NCBI GenBank assembly: GCA_030386875.1
Contig: CM059560.1
Coordinates: forward strand, 28,266,183-28,330,182
DNA: 64,000 nucleotides
Direction of reading: 5' to 3'
Source of the DNA: Morinoia aosen
Taxonomy: Eukaryota > Arthropoda > Malacostraca > Amphipoda > Talitridae
In this document: one piece after another, positions 1 to 12,070 of the stretch
Layout of the letters: each line of letters starts with the position of its first letter
How positions within the stretch are numbered: the stretch's first letter is position 1
The notes under the pieces: generated by a model
What the model was told of the DNA's origin: nothing
The model's input: only the letters and a program-made list of their open reading frames with translations
The model's database searches: none
Translations under genes and position numbers: made by a program

Positions 1-3000
1 TCAGCTATGCCCATCATGAAGGTTTATTTGAATGGTTTTTGTGGCAAAAACTTATTTGTCTCATTATATTCTTTCCCTCATTGCTTTTGGTATGGTAAAA
101 ATTTGTGATGAAGCAATCAGAGAAGTAATTAGAGTTGGAAAACAATGAGCGGTGTCCATGATCGATTGGTAACCAAGTAATAAGCGATAAGTAGTAGTAA
201 AAATTTAACCAAATGGGCTGTGGTAGGGAGAAAATGAATGTGTCTTGAAAATATCTGGATAAGCATTCATTAGTTTGAGAAATTTTCCTGATCGATAAAC
301 TTTGTTTATTGATTGGATGTTACCGTGCTTGGTGTAGTAGAATAATTTTACTTCTCAAAAGCCGAACAGTGCGTGTAAATCACCCATTGTTCCTTAGAAA
401 AAGGAATTTGAAACTTCATCGATTCAGACATTTTTATTTTATATCATCTTTGTGTTTTCTTTCGATCGTTCAATGTTGAATATTAAAATGTGAAATTTTG
501 CTGATATAACCATCATTTTTGTGTATCCAGTGGATTCATAGGAAGAGAATAGTACAATTGGAACCCGAGGAAGAAAAGTACTCATTTCCATTAGCAGCGT
601 AGATTCAGTTTTCGAAATTAGGTACTTAACAAATTTGGGTTTCCGCGTTTGACGATGAAAACAAACAATATTTGCATTAGTCTTGAGTTGCTTTCCATGT
701 CGATACCTCTAAATGCAATTGCACCAAGACTAAAGGGTCATGAGGGATGCTGACGCACAGCCACAGAATTTCTGAGCGCATGAGGGCCTCAAGAGAATGG
801 GTCTCTGCGAGAAAGCCTCTATGAAGTGAGTGAGTTCTTAAATCCCAGCACCCCAAAAAGCAAATCTGGCCGAGGCACAAAAGAATGGGTACAAAAAGTA
901 CCGGATCTTAAAATTAGAGAGCCTTGAAAGCTGGCTCTTCGAAAAGCAGAAGCCCCAAAAGCAGAGGCCTTCTGAGAGCAGCTGTGGGCCGATGGCGCAG
1001 GTCAGCTGTGATGGTCGCTCTGAGGCGGCCACGCCAACGTAATCCTGCCCGATTGAAACTGAAATGAAGTCGTAATTTTTTATGTAAGATCAGGAATGTT
1101 TTCATTGAGGAGCAAAAAGTTGGAGAAGGAATTTGAAATTTGTTTAATTCGAACGTTTGCTTTCGTTTGGAAGAATTAAAGAAACCTTCCCAGAGTAGCA
1201 GATGAATGTTCACCGAAGAACCTGTTTCGTGTTCTTGATATATTACGCGCATTAGCCGCTGACAGTAGAATTATATAAGAACAATGTCGAAATAAAACTT
1301 TCTATTTTTTCCTGTATCACACGCGCCAGCCGATACCCTATTTGGAGCGCATAATTACCCTCACAATGCCAGTCCTAAATGGTCAACATTCAAAGAACAC
1401 TTTTGTAGCTTTTCTGGTCCGTTAAATGACAATCTAAAGTTTGTGGGAAGCTTCATGGGGCATGGAAGAGGCCGATTTGCGAGCGAGAACACATCGTCAG
1501 TGCAGCAGGTTTTGCAATTCTTTCAGCAGGTTTTAGTCGTGGTTTGAAGGCCGTTTTCAGCATTGAAGTTCAGCCAAATTCATTTTACGAATGAAAGTTT
1601 CTGAAATGTAGTAAACAATGTGAAATGAGCTCTAAAAATCCAGTTTACCTATTTTTGTTTTTAGAAATTCATGGAAAACAGGACAGGATAGATTAATATT
1701 TTAGGGATGAATGTGATGTCGAAGTAATGTTTTTTTTTAATTTTCGGTAACACCTAATAGCATTCTAACATGCAGTACAAACTGAGCCAGATTTTCTATT
1801 TTACATTCAGTGTTCATTTGCAAAATGGTAATCAGACCATAAATGTATTGCGTTTGTTCGAAAACATGGCTCAAGGTTACATGTACATTTAATTTCGATT
1901 TATTAGAGCTGTACAGATTTACTTTGTTGAATGACCAGATCTAGCTAGATTTCGTGTTATATGAGTTTCAGCATCCACTATCTTCATAACTATATCACGT
2001 ATTTATCTTCAAAGATCCTATTTTATAGTCTGAGCATTAAATAACAAATGTAAAAGAATTAAAAAAATAGAATTCATTTTAACTCTAAGATCTATATTAA
2101 TAGCCTGAAAAACAGAAGGTTTTGTTAATCTGAGTAAACTGCTTCTAAAAATTGGTTATTTGATGACTAAATTCATCGTATCTAATCTTTATCGAGTACA
2201 TTTATCGAGAAATGTTATGCACCGGTGACGAGTTTTTGCATGCTCAAACAATCGGTGAGAAGAAATTTGGTAATGAAGACCATTGCTCATTAGCGAATAA
2301 CAACTGCTGTGGAAGCACTATATTGTAGATAAAAGAATTACGATAGAATTACGACCACAGGATCATATTTTCCACCACAATATTAGAAAAATACAGATAA
2401 CGCTTTATGTGTCATTAATACACCACCGTCAAATTTTGAATCCCCTATCTATTAAATTTTGAAGTTTCGCTGAAAAATCCCTTCGCTTCACATATGGAAA
2501 CTTGTGAAAGTATGGTATTTGGAAATTTATTCTCACTAAAGCAATTAGGCTATCAGTGAGCTGACCGAAATGCATCTGCGGTGTCAGTGCTATTTCCAAC
2601 CGAAGCAGGAGACCTGAACTACACAGTCCGATGTTCACATGGACTGTGTCAACGTGGTTTATTGTGTCGATGATAGCGGCTCTGATGTAGCTCACTGTGT
2701 AATGGCAACGTGCTCGCTCTCTCTGCTGCGCTCGACACAATAATTGTCGAGTGAATTCAATTCGAGGGAGCTGGAGGTATGGTTGTGCTACAGCTACATT
2801 ATTTTTCTGGCTATCGAAGAGTGAGTTTCTCGACGATATTTCGCGTTCTTGCAAGGTGTCGTTGTTTTGGTAGATGCTACAATTTCTCGACGGAAGACTG
2901 TTCTCTTTTTTAGACCGTTTAGAAATAGACTCAAATTGATTTAACTTGTGAGCGAATTTCAGATTATACCAAAAAATAAATTAAAATTCCCTTCATCCCC

Positions 3001-4144
3001 TGCCCGACGTGTTGGTATTCATGTATGATATCACGATGTGAAAGTTCGCAGAATCTCATAGATAGCGAGGTAGGAAGGTGAAATTAAAAAAATCATGGCA
3101 AGGGCTTGCATTTCTAAACAAGCACTTTTGGAAATATTTGTGTCACACTGAAAGGATATCTAGATTTTGATTCGGAAATATGACCTTATGTAATTCCATT
3201 GCCATTACGACTCAGAAAATAGTGTCGGTGTTTTTCATCGTTATTTCAACGTTGAAGTTTCCACATTGGCACAATTGAAGCTACTGCTTGTTGAGTTACC
3301 GGTATACATTCCAAATCTTTGATGTTTTTATTTTGACCTATCTTTTTGATTTATGTCTGACCATTCAGAAGCACTCAAAAGCACACCCAGACCAGCATTT
3401 TGAATGGTATGCAGTAGGTGGAATGAATTGCGTGGTAACACTTCAATTGCTGCTTAAATGAGGTTGTTAGGGACTGAACATACAAGGACTATATATATAT
3501 TGCACGAATCTTATTCATTATTTACTTTACAGAGTAAGGTTAACTTTGAAAACTTAAGAAGACCGATTGGAGCTATTATGTATTGGTCTCTAACTGTAGA
3601 ATGGGAGTGAAATGCATATGGGTGACGTGTTCTGTAAGGCTGAATGAAACACTTCATTGTTTGCACTGAATGAAAAACACTGAATGCTGACAGCGGCGAT
3701 AAATGCATTGCTGAAGGGAGGTACTTGCAACATACTGTAAGAGCGCTGGGAGCGATCGTCCTCGTAGGTATGTGCATTTATACATAAAAACTCAAAAGAC
3801 ATTCATCCTAAAGCTATATTTTAGTGACTTCATTATCTTGAGTATTACTCGTCGTACTTGTATTTCTTTTCTAGTATGAGCACTGAAGGTGTTATCTATG
3901 AATATTCTGGAATGGTTGCTGGTAAATAAGTTGAGATTAAGTTGCTTCGTATTTTTGCATCGGGATTGAGATTATCTTGCAATCGTCCAGATATTATAGT
4001 TTTAACTTGGACTCTGTGAGTAGCATGTAAAAAAGATGAGTCCTATAAAACGACTTCAATAAAATTGAATTAAATATTGTGTGTAAACGCCGTAGATTAT
4101 TAAGACGAATGTGAATAGCTCACACCAGAGACTTTAAATATCTT
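1..4144. other. AT-rich DNA without a recognisable gene
   Basis: No reading frame here has family motifs. The longest, on the minus strand at 2429-2854, starts at TTG and resembles nothing I know. A patch at about 720-1040 is visibly richer in G and C and repeats short words such as CCCCAAAA twice, but I see no exon or promoter signature. A short AT alternation lies near 3489-3500. Confidence 0.5.
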
Positions 4145-4172
4145 TTCACATCACATGTTGATGTGATGTGAA
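4145..4172. repeat. Perfect 12-bp inverted repeat, 4-nt loop
   Basis: The arms at 4145-4156 (TTCACATCACAT) and 4161-4172 are exact reverse complements around the loop GTTG. The surroundings hold no gene, so this is an isolated hairpin of unknown role. Confidence 0.8.
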
Positions 4173-7100
4173 TTGCATTGTGTGTGAATCATCTTAGTGT
4201 AATGCGGGCCTGACTATTGTTAATTACACTCGCAAAGTTTGGAGTTCACAAAATATTTTACAAGCAACTAAATCCCGTTGCCAAGAAGCGATGGTTAACC
4301 AATTTTCCTTTTTTTCTTCGAAATAGTTGATGTTATTCTTTGACATTAAAACTTCTGCGAAGACACCTTTTTTGTTTGACGAACTTAACTTCCAGTGAAC
4401 GATAGGCGAGGAGGAAAATATGCGACCCAAAGTTTGCAACTCGAAGAATGAAGAGCTAACTTTCAAACTGATCACATTGCCTCTAAGAAGTGAGCTTTGG
4501 GCATGGAGATTTTACGAACATTATAGCGGCTGCCCCCCAACAAGAAACTTTTGCTTTCACTGCAAACTTCTCGTCGCGACTTCCGTAAGAAAATGAATGG
4601 TCCTCTTAAGGTTAAACCAATTTTATGTACTCTACAACGTTTTAAACCTGTTTGTTGTTGTATGAAAAAACATTATGTTGAACGGTTCAAATGCACTTGT
4701 GAATTCACCTGAGTCAAGTTTGGAAGGTTTTTTTCACTATTTCCTGTTGGTTATTTCCTAGCCGGAAATCAAATGAAGCATGTGTAATCTGAAACAGACA
4801 ACCTTCAAAGAGTTATCTGGATTGAATTATTTCTATTTAGTATACGAACTCCCTTTCTAAGGATCATATGATCCTGGGCATGTTCTAGATAGAGAAAACG
4901 ACATACGTGGATTTTATGTGGGCTAATTTGCTTTTCAAAATCTTATTATGCTTAATTCTTTGGAAAAATTTTCTAAGGGTTTCCCAAAAATATTTTACAG
5001 TAACGGGGTAAATGTTTTTCAAATACCACCAAGAAAACGTTAAAAAAACGGGTTGTGTAGCTGACGTTTGAACGCGAGAAATTTTGCGACGAATTTAACC
5101 AACCTGAGTGCGAGTACAAAGTAATACAAATTACTTAATGCCCTTTTCCCAATATTAGTGAGAAATAAAATTTTCAAAAAGCATGAAAGGTCAGAAAATT
5201 TTAGTGATAGTATTGAGAGCTGAATCAGAACCACGAAAACGAGAAAGGCGACTCACATGAAAATCATATTCAATGAAAATTAATACAAGCTTATATGAAA
5301 TTATTTTAATGATTTAGTGCAATCATAAAACGTTTCCTTAAACAGTTTGAATCCTTATGAGTCAGTTTTTACAAAGTTGATTTGTTCTGGTAAAATACAC
5401 GCTTCAGCTCTATTACCAATATGAAAACAGATTGAGCAAAAAAATAGTATATTTTAGCTATATTATAAAATTACAATATTGGCACACAGGTGTCCCAGCA
5501 GACAGTTTAGTTCAAGTAAGCTGAGATCATTATGTCTCAGTAGACAGTCACGAACAATAGGGTTCAAACAATCTTGAATGTATATCTCCTTTACAGTATT
5601 GCAACAATAATTTTACTGTATAAAAAAATCTGAAAAACATTGAAAAAAATAAAAAAAAAATTGTATAAAACACTAGCAAAAATGACATCATCAATAGTAC
5701 CGGGTCAACTGGGCGCTATTGCTCTCTGACATTGTGCAATAGATAGCAGATAAGTGGCACGAATAGTTGCTGAACATGTAACTGTCTGTTTTGATGTAAC
5801 AGAACATGTTTCTGGGACATATGTAGCCATCTGGACTTTTAAAATATCTAGTGGGACACATGTCCCAGCAGATTCGAAAGGGTTAAAACAATATTCCAAC
5901 TCATGGTTAGCCATTCTTAATCAAATTAATGAATCTGTTCGTTTTATAAAAGATTTTGCTGACCTTCTGAAACTTCAGATCAGTCAGTCTGAAGCATGTG
6001 AATATGATCACTCTGTAAAATATATCGGGGACCGACTTCAACTTCATTTGGTGACCCTGAAGCAATTGAAGAGAGACTGAAGTACTGAGGTTAGAGCTCA
6101 TTCCCTAGACTTATTATAGATTGCATTAGTTCCAGGTAGCTTTTTTTCATATTACCTTTGTTAAATTTAATAAACATGATTCCCAAATTTGCCGCTTTGT
6201 TTTTACTCAAGATTCTGATAGATATTCGAATGAAGATGAAGGACTTCTGTAAAAAAGTCAGTGTTAGATCTTGTAAAATTACTCTGACACGTGTTAAAAT
6301 CCTTCACACAGTGCGGCGCTTTCATACAGGAGCCTTAAACCAACGGGAAGTTTTTGATACATTCTGCAGTAGCCTCATATTATGTCACATTTTTTTATCG
6401 TCGAGCAGTTTTTCGAATAACCGTTCACTTCACTAGAAAATATCTGAAAGATAGTATCCTCGTATTTGATTTTCATTGATTTCATCCTTCACGAGTACTC
6501 TCAAATACTCGTGGTTAGAGCATGTCAGTTAATAAAACATGTATTTTTTCAATGACTTTCCTTGCATCGAAAATAAAGCTTCAGATGAAGTTATTATATT
6601 TTTTCTTGAAATGCATATGAGTGCAATATTTTACATAGATAAGCTACATCAGTCGTATTTTTTAAAATCCGTTGCTTCTCACCTATAATTGGACGTTGGG
6701 ATACAGAACATCTTTATACGTAAACTGAGATGAATACTGTTCTTCATTCAATCAGCAACAAGACTTCCTGTCTGATTCTTTTTAAAAATCCATATTTACC
6801 AATGGTAAATTTGAAATGAAACTAAACATCCAAAATGCTCGTCTTTCTTTTCTTTTTGAGTCAAATCTCACATTTAGCGTTGGTATGTGGAAAGGTGCGC
6901 CGTACAATACAAAAATTCCATGATGTTCATCAAACTCTACCGAGCAGAGAGAGTGTGGTACATTCCAGAAATGCGTATTCAAAAAGTTATAGTTAACAAA
7001 AATAAAACTCGGATAATTAACTCTCATCAGCGGTTTGCCCTAGCAGGTTACTCTCATATTTGTGTCCTCAGAAGTGACTGCCTCTTGATGAGAGGATTGA

Positions 7101-8550
7101 TACTATTTTCCTCCTAACAATTAGTCTCACCATAACCTTATCCTAAACACAAACATATAGTCTCATTCTTCCCATCAAGTTTCCATGTGTTCGAACATTT
7201 CATCAATGTTTGGTAAATGGTCTTGGTATATATTCATATCAATCTAAAAAATTTTCGTCAGTGATGAAAAATATCTCCTTTCAGTCTAGTTAAATGTAAT
7301 TGAGGTGTGAATTGCATCACTGAAATTTTCCTATTAAGGGTAGCTGACTGCCAGCGAGACTTTTCTTTTTTTTTTAGCTAACATTCATTCTGTGTCTGCC
7401 ATGCGTGCGGGATAGACTCACTCTCGACTACGTTCTACTAAATCAATAACATCAAAAGTCTTAGCATTGGCCTCAAGATCTATGAGTGTGGCCAACCAGA
7501 GACTCAATTTTGGATTATGATAAAGGGTAGTAAAAGAAGGGTGTCATTTCTTTGACAAGACAAAATATTTCTCTTCCGTGCATCGGGTGAACGAAGCTGG
7601 TTTCGGTTCCTTCATTTCGATGATAGTTTCTACCTCGAAAAATCTGGCTCCAGTTTTTGTAGCCCAGCCGAGGCAGATGCTCAATCTGGAAGACTTAGCT
7701 CTAGATCAGAGTTGGCGAGATTGCAGCCGCTATTTGTGAACAGATCTCCAGTTCGTGCGCGAAATATTTCTGAAAAAAATATCATTCGGATAAATGTGGT
7801 GACTGTTGTTTTTACCTTCGTTTAGGTTCCGTGAAGATTTTTATTTGTGACACAGTTTTCATCAAATTAAAAAAGAACAAAACTCACACTGAATTGAATT
7901 TAATTTACATCTTCCTGTATTCCTTTCACTTTCATGGTGGCATTAAGTTCAGTTTCATGCAACAAAAGGTAAAAAAATAAGGATATAAGTCTGTTAGGAT
8001 TCATGGGTTGTAGGTGGGCCATTTCAGTTATCTAAGCCTTAACTTTTAAAGTCCCAGGCCGCACCATTGCGCTCATACGCTTCAGTCTAAACTTTTTTTC
8101 CTAACTCCCTCAATGCAGGTCTCTGTGGTCTGTAGGAAATAATTTACAAGGGCTAAACAAAAACCCCAAAAAATAGTTGAAAAAGAAGAATAGGACACGG
8201 AGGAAGAAGACGAAGTATCAAAAAAACGCCATGTACATACACTATTTTTCATCAATCCTGCATGATTGAGGCCTAAACTTGTGGAAAATATTTGAGGTCC
8301 TTGGCAGTTGGGTTTTCTTAGCCGTTTACCCAAACAGGGGAATTCCACATTAGTATGTTCGGAAGTCACTATCTCTTGATGGGCTTTGGTTGTTGTTTTC
8401 GTTTTCACAGTCTTCTTGATATTTTTACTCTCCAGTCCCAAGAGTAGTAGGTACTTTAAATTTATATTAAATCTATTGTACTTTCATTTGAAATAAGCTT
8501 CACTTTCTAAAATGAGAATTTAGAACTGTTTTTTACCCCAACCCTATATA
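4173..8550. other. AT-rich DNA without a recognisable gene
   Basis: No gene is supported. A 108-codon open stretch at 5754-6080 (+) begins right after a stop with GTG and has no internal methionine after the start. A 119-codon minus-strand stretch at 8082-8441 has no known motif. An A-rich run lies near 5640-5660 and a pyrimidine run near 7362-7376. Confidence 0.5.
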
Positions 8551-8692
8551 ACATGAATATGTATACAAAGGTTACGGCATTGTTGAGCGATTGTTTATAA
8601 ACAGACGCTCAACAATGACGTAACCTTTGTATAAATATTCATGTTATACAAAGGTTACGTCATTGTTAAGCGATTGTTTATGAACAGACGCG
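8551..8692. repeat. Foldback with an adjoining direct duplication
   Basis: The left arm 8551-8589 and right arm 8606-8644 are reverse complements with two or three mismatches around a 16-nt loop. Immediately after the right arm, 8645-8692 repeats 8562-8608 in direct orientation, including the former loop sequence. One ~47-bp word is therefore present forward, reverse and forward again. This layout suits template switching during replication or a foldback mobile element. No coding capacity is visible. Confidence 0.75.
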
Positions 8693-9454
8693 CAGGAGCG
8701 ATTCATGTTCTCACGCTGATCCCTTCAATTCTCCGTGTTTGTTTCAATACGCGAGGGCAAATACAGCAGAGGCGCTTCATTTCCGCGAGATTCTATCATG
8801 GCTGATCTCCACGCGAGCGAGCATCCGACGCTGCCACTCCATCTGACGCTCATGTGAACCATTCCCACGTGTTGTATAGAACAGCGGAGTGATGGCTTAT
8901 CATTATCCTTACGTGTTTTGTGTATCTTGGTGCAGTGAATAGTTGAATAATAACGTTATTTTGACGTAAGATTGGTAAATAACGCGTCTGATAGCTTCCG
9001 TTTCATGTATATGCAGAGTTTTTAAATTTAGCTTGTGATAATGCGGTCCTGTTATGTGATGGGAGGGAAGCACATCATAGAAACACAGCGATCAGCAACT
9101 TCACACTGCTTCCAGCACCTTCTTCACGTGTGCCAACATTTGGCCCCGTCCAACCGGAAACGAGTGGGATGTCGTATGTAAATATCCTTTTCGCTTTTTC
9201 TGTCATCTTATAATACAAAATGGTGTAATACATCAAGATCGAATAAAAATGCTCATGAACACACCACGGGAATTTTTTTGAAGTTTTCTTGGTTTCCTCG
9301 ACCCTTCGAAATGTTTTTGTGCAAATGATGGGGGCTAATCATAACCGGATACATGAAAATGTACCATTTTTCCACAATGAGAGCAGCAAAGGAGCATGGG
9401 GCAGCGAAACAGGGAACACGTCAAGAAACCCAATTTTGATAAGAAGTCCAGTTG
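8693..9454. other. Left flank of the Penelope-like insertion
   Basis: No gene is recognised. The first ~200 bases hold several CpG dinucleotides, unlike most of the window. A 20-codon frame starting ATGGCTGATC at about 8799 is too short to judge. This stretch and 14820 onward were probably contiguous before the insertion. Confidence 0.45.
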
Positions 9455-9464
9455 TCGTACCGTT
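9455..9464. repeat. Left target-site duplication of the PLE (10 bp)
   Basis: The word TCGTACCGTT directly precedes the inverted PLE copy and recurs at 14810-14819 right after the last base of the long PLE copy. Both copies are identical. The first T of the right copy could also belong to the element, so the duplication is 9 or 10 bp. It marks the whole 9465-14810 block as a single insertion. Confidence 0.8.
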
Positions 9465-9497
9465 TATCGGTAAGTTCTGCGTGCAACGCAATTTTAA
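9465..9497 (-). repeat. 33-bp PLE tail at the outer end of the inverted copy
   Basis: Read on the minus strand, this segment follows the 3' end of the PLE and is identical to 12071-12103, which sits between the left pseudo-LTR and the long copy. It is absent from the right terminus, where the element stops at 14810 and runs into the target duplication. An extension of about this size next to the pseudo-LTR is known from Drosophila virilis Penelope (from memory). Confidence 0.75.
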
Positions 9498-9563
9498 TAA
9501 AAACGAAAGGGCAAAACCCAGGCGACATATCATTTTTAAAAAATTGTACGTCAAAAATTAGAA

Positions 9564-9589
9564 TGTTTCGGGCCTAGACCCATCTTCAG
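9564..9589 (-). ncRNA. Candidate hammerhead-type ribozyme motif (inverted copy)
   Basis: On the minus strand the order is CTGAAGAT, a short hairpin GGGT-CTAG-GCCC, then GAAAC. CUGANGA and GAAA are the conserved hammerhead core boxes, and hammerhead motifs are known from PLEs. One extra U lies between the first box and the helix, so this would be a variant form. The base after GAAAC is A here but G in the other copies. No self-cleavage can be judged from sequence alone. Confidence 0.5.
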
Positions 9590-9753
9590 CTAAACAATCT
9601 GAAATGACAATAGTGAAAACATTAATAAACTAGATCCATCATTGACTAAAACAATCTGAAATGACAACATTGAAACCTTAACTAGAGAAACTGTTATCTC
9701 GACAGTGGCACACATGAGAATGAAAGAAAGTGACAGGAGGATGGGGAAAGGTT

Positions 9754-10349
9754 CTAACTAACTATGTGAAGAGGGTGAGCGCTCTGCATGTCATTAAGCT
9801 GAGGCTTTAATTTGTGGATGTAGAGGGACTCTAAAATTCTAAGTTTAACTGAATTACTGGAATAACCTAATATGGAAAAGTCTGATGCAGATATTGATGA
9901 ATTGCACTGAAACTCTGTGTGAGACCTAATTGAGGAATGGGAAGGATGGCAAAGGCGTGCACTTGTTCTATGACTTATTCCTGCGTGTTCCGACCGCCTT
10001 ACACGCAATGTGCGGCTCGTTGAGCCCACATATGCAGATGCACATTGTGCACAACTGTATTTATAAACAACGCAGGAGCGGAGACATTCAGGAAGTTTGT
10101 CTTTAAAATGAAAAAGTGACCCAATGGTGAACCTATTTACTAACAATACTTGAAAAGAAATTTGTGGAAAGAACGAAGACAGTAACATTAGTAATTCTTT
10201 TCTAAGGGTTTCAGATGATGATCCTATATAAGGGAAGGTTATAAACATTTTTTGTTTTTCTGCGGTAGAAACAGTTGGGCTGATATGGTATATATTATTG
10301 AGAAACCGATTTATATGATATTGAATTAGGCGTAAGGGGTAGCCATTGG
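9754..10349 (-). pseudogene. PLE GIY-YIG endonuclease fragment, inverted copy
   Basis: The minus-strand frame encodes the C-terminal endonuclease of the PLE. The conserved pieces are VYKYSC (GIY-equivalent), YVGST (YIG-equivalent), RRSEH and ILESLYIHKLKPQLN, ending at LHIVS and a stop. The enzyme would nick the target DNA for target-primed reverse transcription. The frame is open from the stop back to the deletion junction at 10349, where it is joined out of frame to RT sequence. The ATG at 10246-10248 is an internal methionine, not a real start. With no intact RT attached this is a remnant. Confidence 0.85.
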
Positions 10350-11171
10350 AAAATTAATAGCTGGATGCTTGGAGTTCAGATAATTCAAAAATAGTTGGGC
10401 ATGAGAAGCATGGCGAAATAGAAGAAAGCTGTCGTCAATATACCTCTGATAAAAAACCGGTCTAAACTCAGCTGGACAGTTATCTATTCATGATTTTTCA
10501 TGGTAGCACATAAATATGTTTGCAAAGGTTGGACCCAGAGGCATGCCCATACCTAAACCCTCAAGCTGCTTGTAAAGTTGTCCGTCGAACAAAAAAAAGG
10601 AATTCAAAACACAAAGCTCTAATAATGTAGAAAATAATGATCTAGTCATACCAAGCACAGTTGAAACGCTACTAGTGAAAAGGTGATTGAGACAGATATC
10701 TATTGTTTCTCTAACTGGCACATTTGTGAACAAATTTTCTACGTCGAAAGAAGCCATGAAATATTCACCAGAATTTTCAAAATGAGAAATTCGGTCAATG
10801 AAAGCATATGAACTCTCCACAGTCAAATTGCTAGTAGTAAAAGGTTTCAAAATCGGAATAACAAATTTAGAGAGTTGAAAGCAAGGAGCGTTATATGCGG
10901 CAAATATAGGGCGAAGTTGAAATTTGGTAGCAAAATCAGATTTATGGATTTTAGGTAGTCCATATAGTAAACCAGGGCCAGAACCTGTCACAAAAAGTGT
11001 CTTATAAATTTCATTGGAAATTATAGATAGTTTTTTCAGTTTACGTTAAAAATAATTTACTTTGTCCTCTACTTTCAAAGCATACCGATAAATTGGTTCC
11101 GTGAAGCGTTCAAATTTAGTACAATCGAATATGATGACCTTCATTTTTTCAAGATAAACAGACCTGTCAAG
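10350..11171 (-). pseudogene. PLE reverse transcriptase fragment, inverted copy
   Basis: The minus-strand translation carries the RT core: GLPKIHK, FDVENLFTNVP with the first catalytic Asp, GMGMPLGPTFAN and, past an in-frame TGA, YIDDSF with the catalytic Asp pair. Two stops interrupt it: a TAA just upstream of the RT core (near 11046) and the TGA near 10486. Both occur at the same codons in the long copy. The N-terminal part is missing through 5' truncation at 11171. The 249-bp deletion removes the sequence between the palm and the thumb/linker. It cannot make a working enzyme. Confidence 0.88.
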
Positions 11172-11182
11172 GTCTGCAGTTT

Positions 11183-11809
11183 TTGCATAATGAGTTAGAA
11201 TTTTTAACACGCTTTTTTTCCTCCAATGGCTACCCCTTACATCTAATTCAACATCATATAAATCGGTTTCTCAATAATATATACCATATCAGCCCAACTG
11301 TTTCTACCGCAGAAAAACAAAAAATGTTTATAACCTTCCCTTATATAGGATCATCATCTGAAACCCTTAGAAAAGAATTACTAATGTTACTGTCTTCGTT
11401 ATTTCCACAAATTTCTTTTCAAGTATTGTTAGTAAATAGGTTCACCATTGGGTCACTTTTTCATTTTAAAGACAAACTTCCTGAATGTCTCCGCTCCTGC
11501 CTTGTTTATAAATACAGTTGTGCACAATGTGCATCTGCATATGTGGGCTCAACGAGCCGCACATTGCGTGTAAGGCGGTCGGAACATGCAGGAATAAGTC
11601 ATAGAACAAGTGCACGCCTTTGCCATCCTTCCCATTCCTCAATTAGGTCTCACACAGAGTTTCAGTGCAATTCATCAATTTCTGCATCAGACTTTTCCAT
11701 ATTAGGTTATTCCAGTAATTCAGTTAAACTCAGAATTTTAGAGTCCCTCTACATCCACAAATTAAGCCTCAGCTTAATGACATGCAGAGCTCTCACCCTC
11801 TTCACATAG
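11183..11809 (+). pseudogene. PLE endonuclease-domain ORF of the left pseudo-LTR
   Basis: The 208-codon frame covers the linker (FFSSNGYPLHLIQ, NRFLNNIYHIS) and the GIY-YIG endonuclease (VYKYSC, YVGST, RRSEH, ILESLYIHKL). It starts abruptly because the copy is truncated; the first codon is TTG and there is no upstream ATG. Its five-T run keeps the linker in frame with the endonuclease, which the long copy has lost. Near the end, loss of one A shifts the frame after HKL, so the final ~17 residues differ from the other copies. The family's catalytic Glu in ILESL is still present. Confidence 0.85.
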
Positions 11810-11978
11810 TTAGTTAGAACCTTTCCCCATCCTCCTGTCACTTTCTTTCATTCTCATGTGTGCCACTGTCGAGATAACAGTTTCTCTAGTTTAGGTTTCA
11901 ATATCATTTCAGATTGTTTTAGTCAATGATGGATCTAGTTTATTAATGTTTTCACTATTGTCATTTCAGATTGTTTAG

Positions 11979-12004
11979 CTGAAGATGGGTCTAGGCCCGA
12001 AACG
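11979..12004 (+). ncRNA. Candidate hammerhead-type ribozyme motif (left pseudo-LTR)
   Basis: The sequence reads CTGAAGAT, hairpin GGGT-CTAG-GCCC, then GAAACG. The boxes match the hammerhead core pattern CUGANGA and GAAA apart from one extra U before helix II. Its place at the PLE 3' end, repeated in every copy and in a second PLE family at 25870, supports a conserved function. Confidence 0.55.
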
Positions 12005-12070
12005 TTCTAATTTTTGACATACAATTTTTTAAAAATGATATGTCGCATGGTTTTTGCCCTTTCGTTTTTG

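Larger units (their letters stand above)
9465..11171 (-). mobile_element. Inverted, 5'-truncated PLE copy
   Basis: This minus-strand copy starts inside the RT region, at the position matching base 12893 of the long copy, and runs through to the 3' end and tail. It lacks about 249 bp corresponding to 13712-13960 of the long copy; the junction lies at 10349-10350. Over the shared RT stretch the 167-residue translation equals that of the long copy exactly. It also shares that copy's two in-frame stops. It is a dead copy, probably laid down in the same event as its neighbours. Confidence 0.9.
11177..12070 (+). repeat. Left pseudo-LTR (5'-truncated direct PLE copy)
   Basis: This segment repeats 13916-14810 with only a handful of differences, so it is a direct copy truncated in the RT-endonuclease linker. 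Seen differences include five T instead of four at 11179-11183 and one A fewer after ATTA near 11764. Partial tandem copies of this kind are called pseudo-LTRs in Penelope elements. It runs directly into the 33-bp tail and the 5' region of the long copy, so it could supply promoter sequence to that copy, as proposed for Penelope; that is inference. Confidence 0.9.

Noticed and set aside
2429-2854. 141-codon minus-strand frame
   Set aside because: Starts at TTG and shows no motif; length alone does not support a gene.
5754-6080. 108-codon plus-strand frame
   Set aside because: Begins with GTG directly after a stop, has no other methionine, no family motif and no supported splice sites.
7065-8392. 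Similar words GAAGT-ACT--CTCTTGATG at 7070 and 8360
   Set aside because: About 25 bases with several mismatches; too short to call a repeat.
8082-8441. 119-codon minus-strand frame
   Set aside because: No homology signs; low-complexity Ser/Thr runs reflect local composition.
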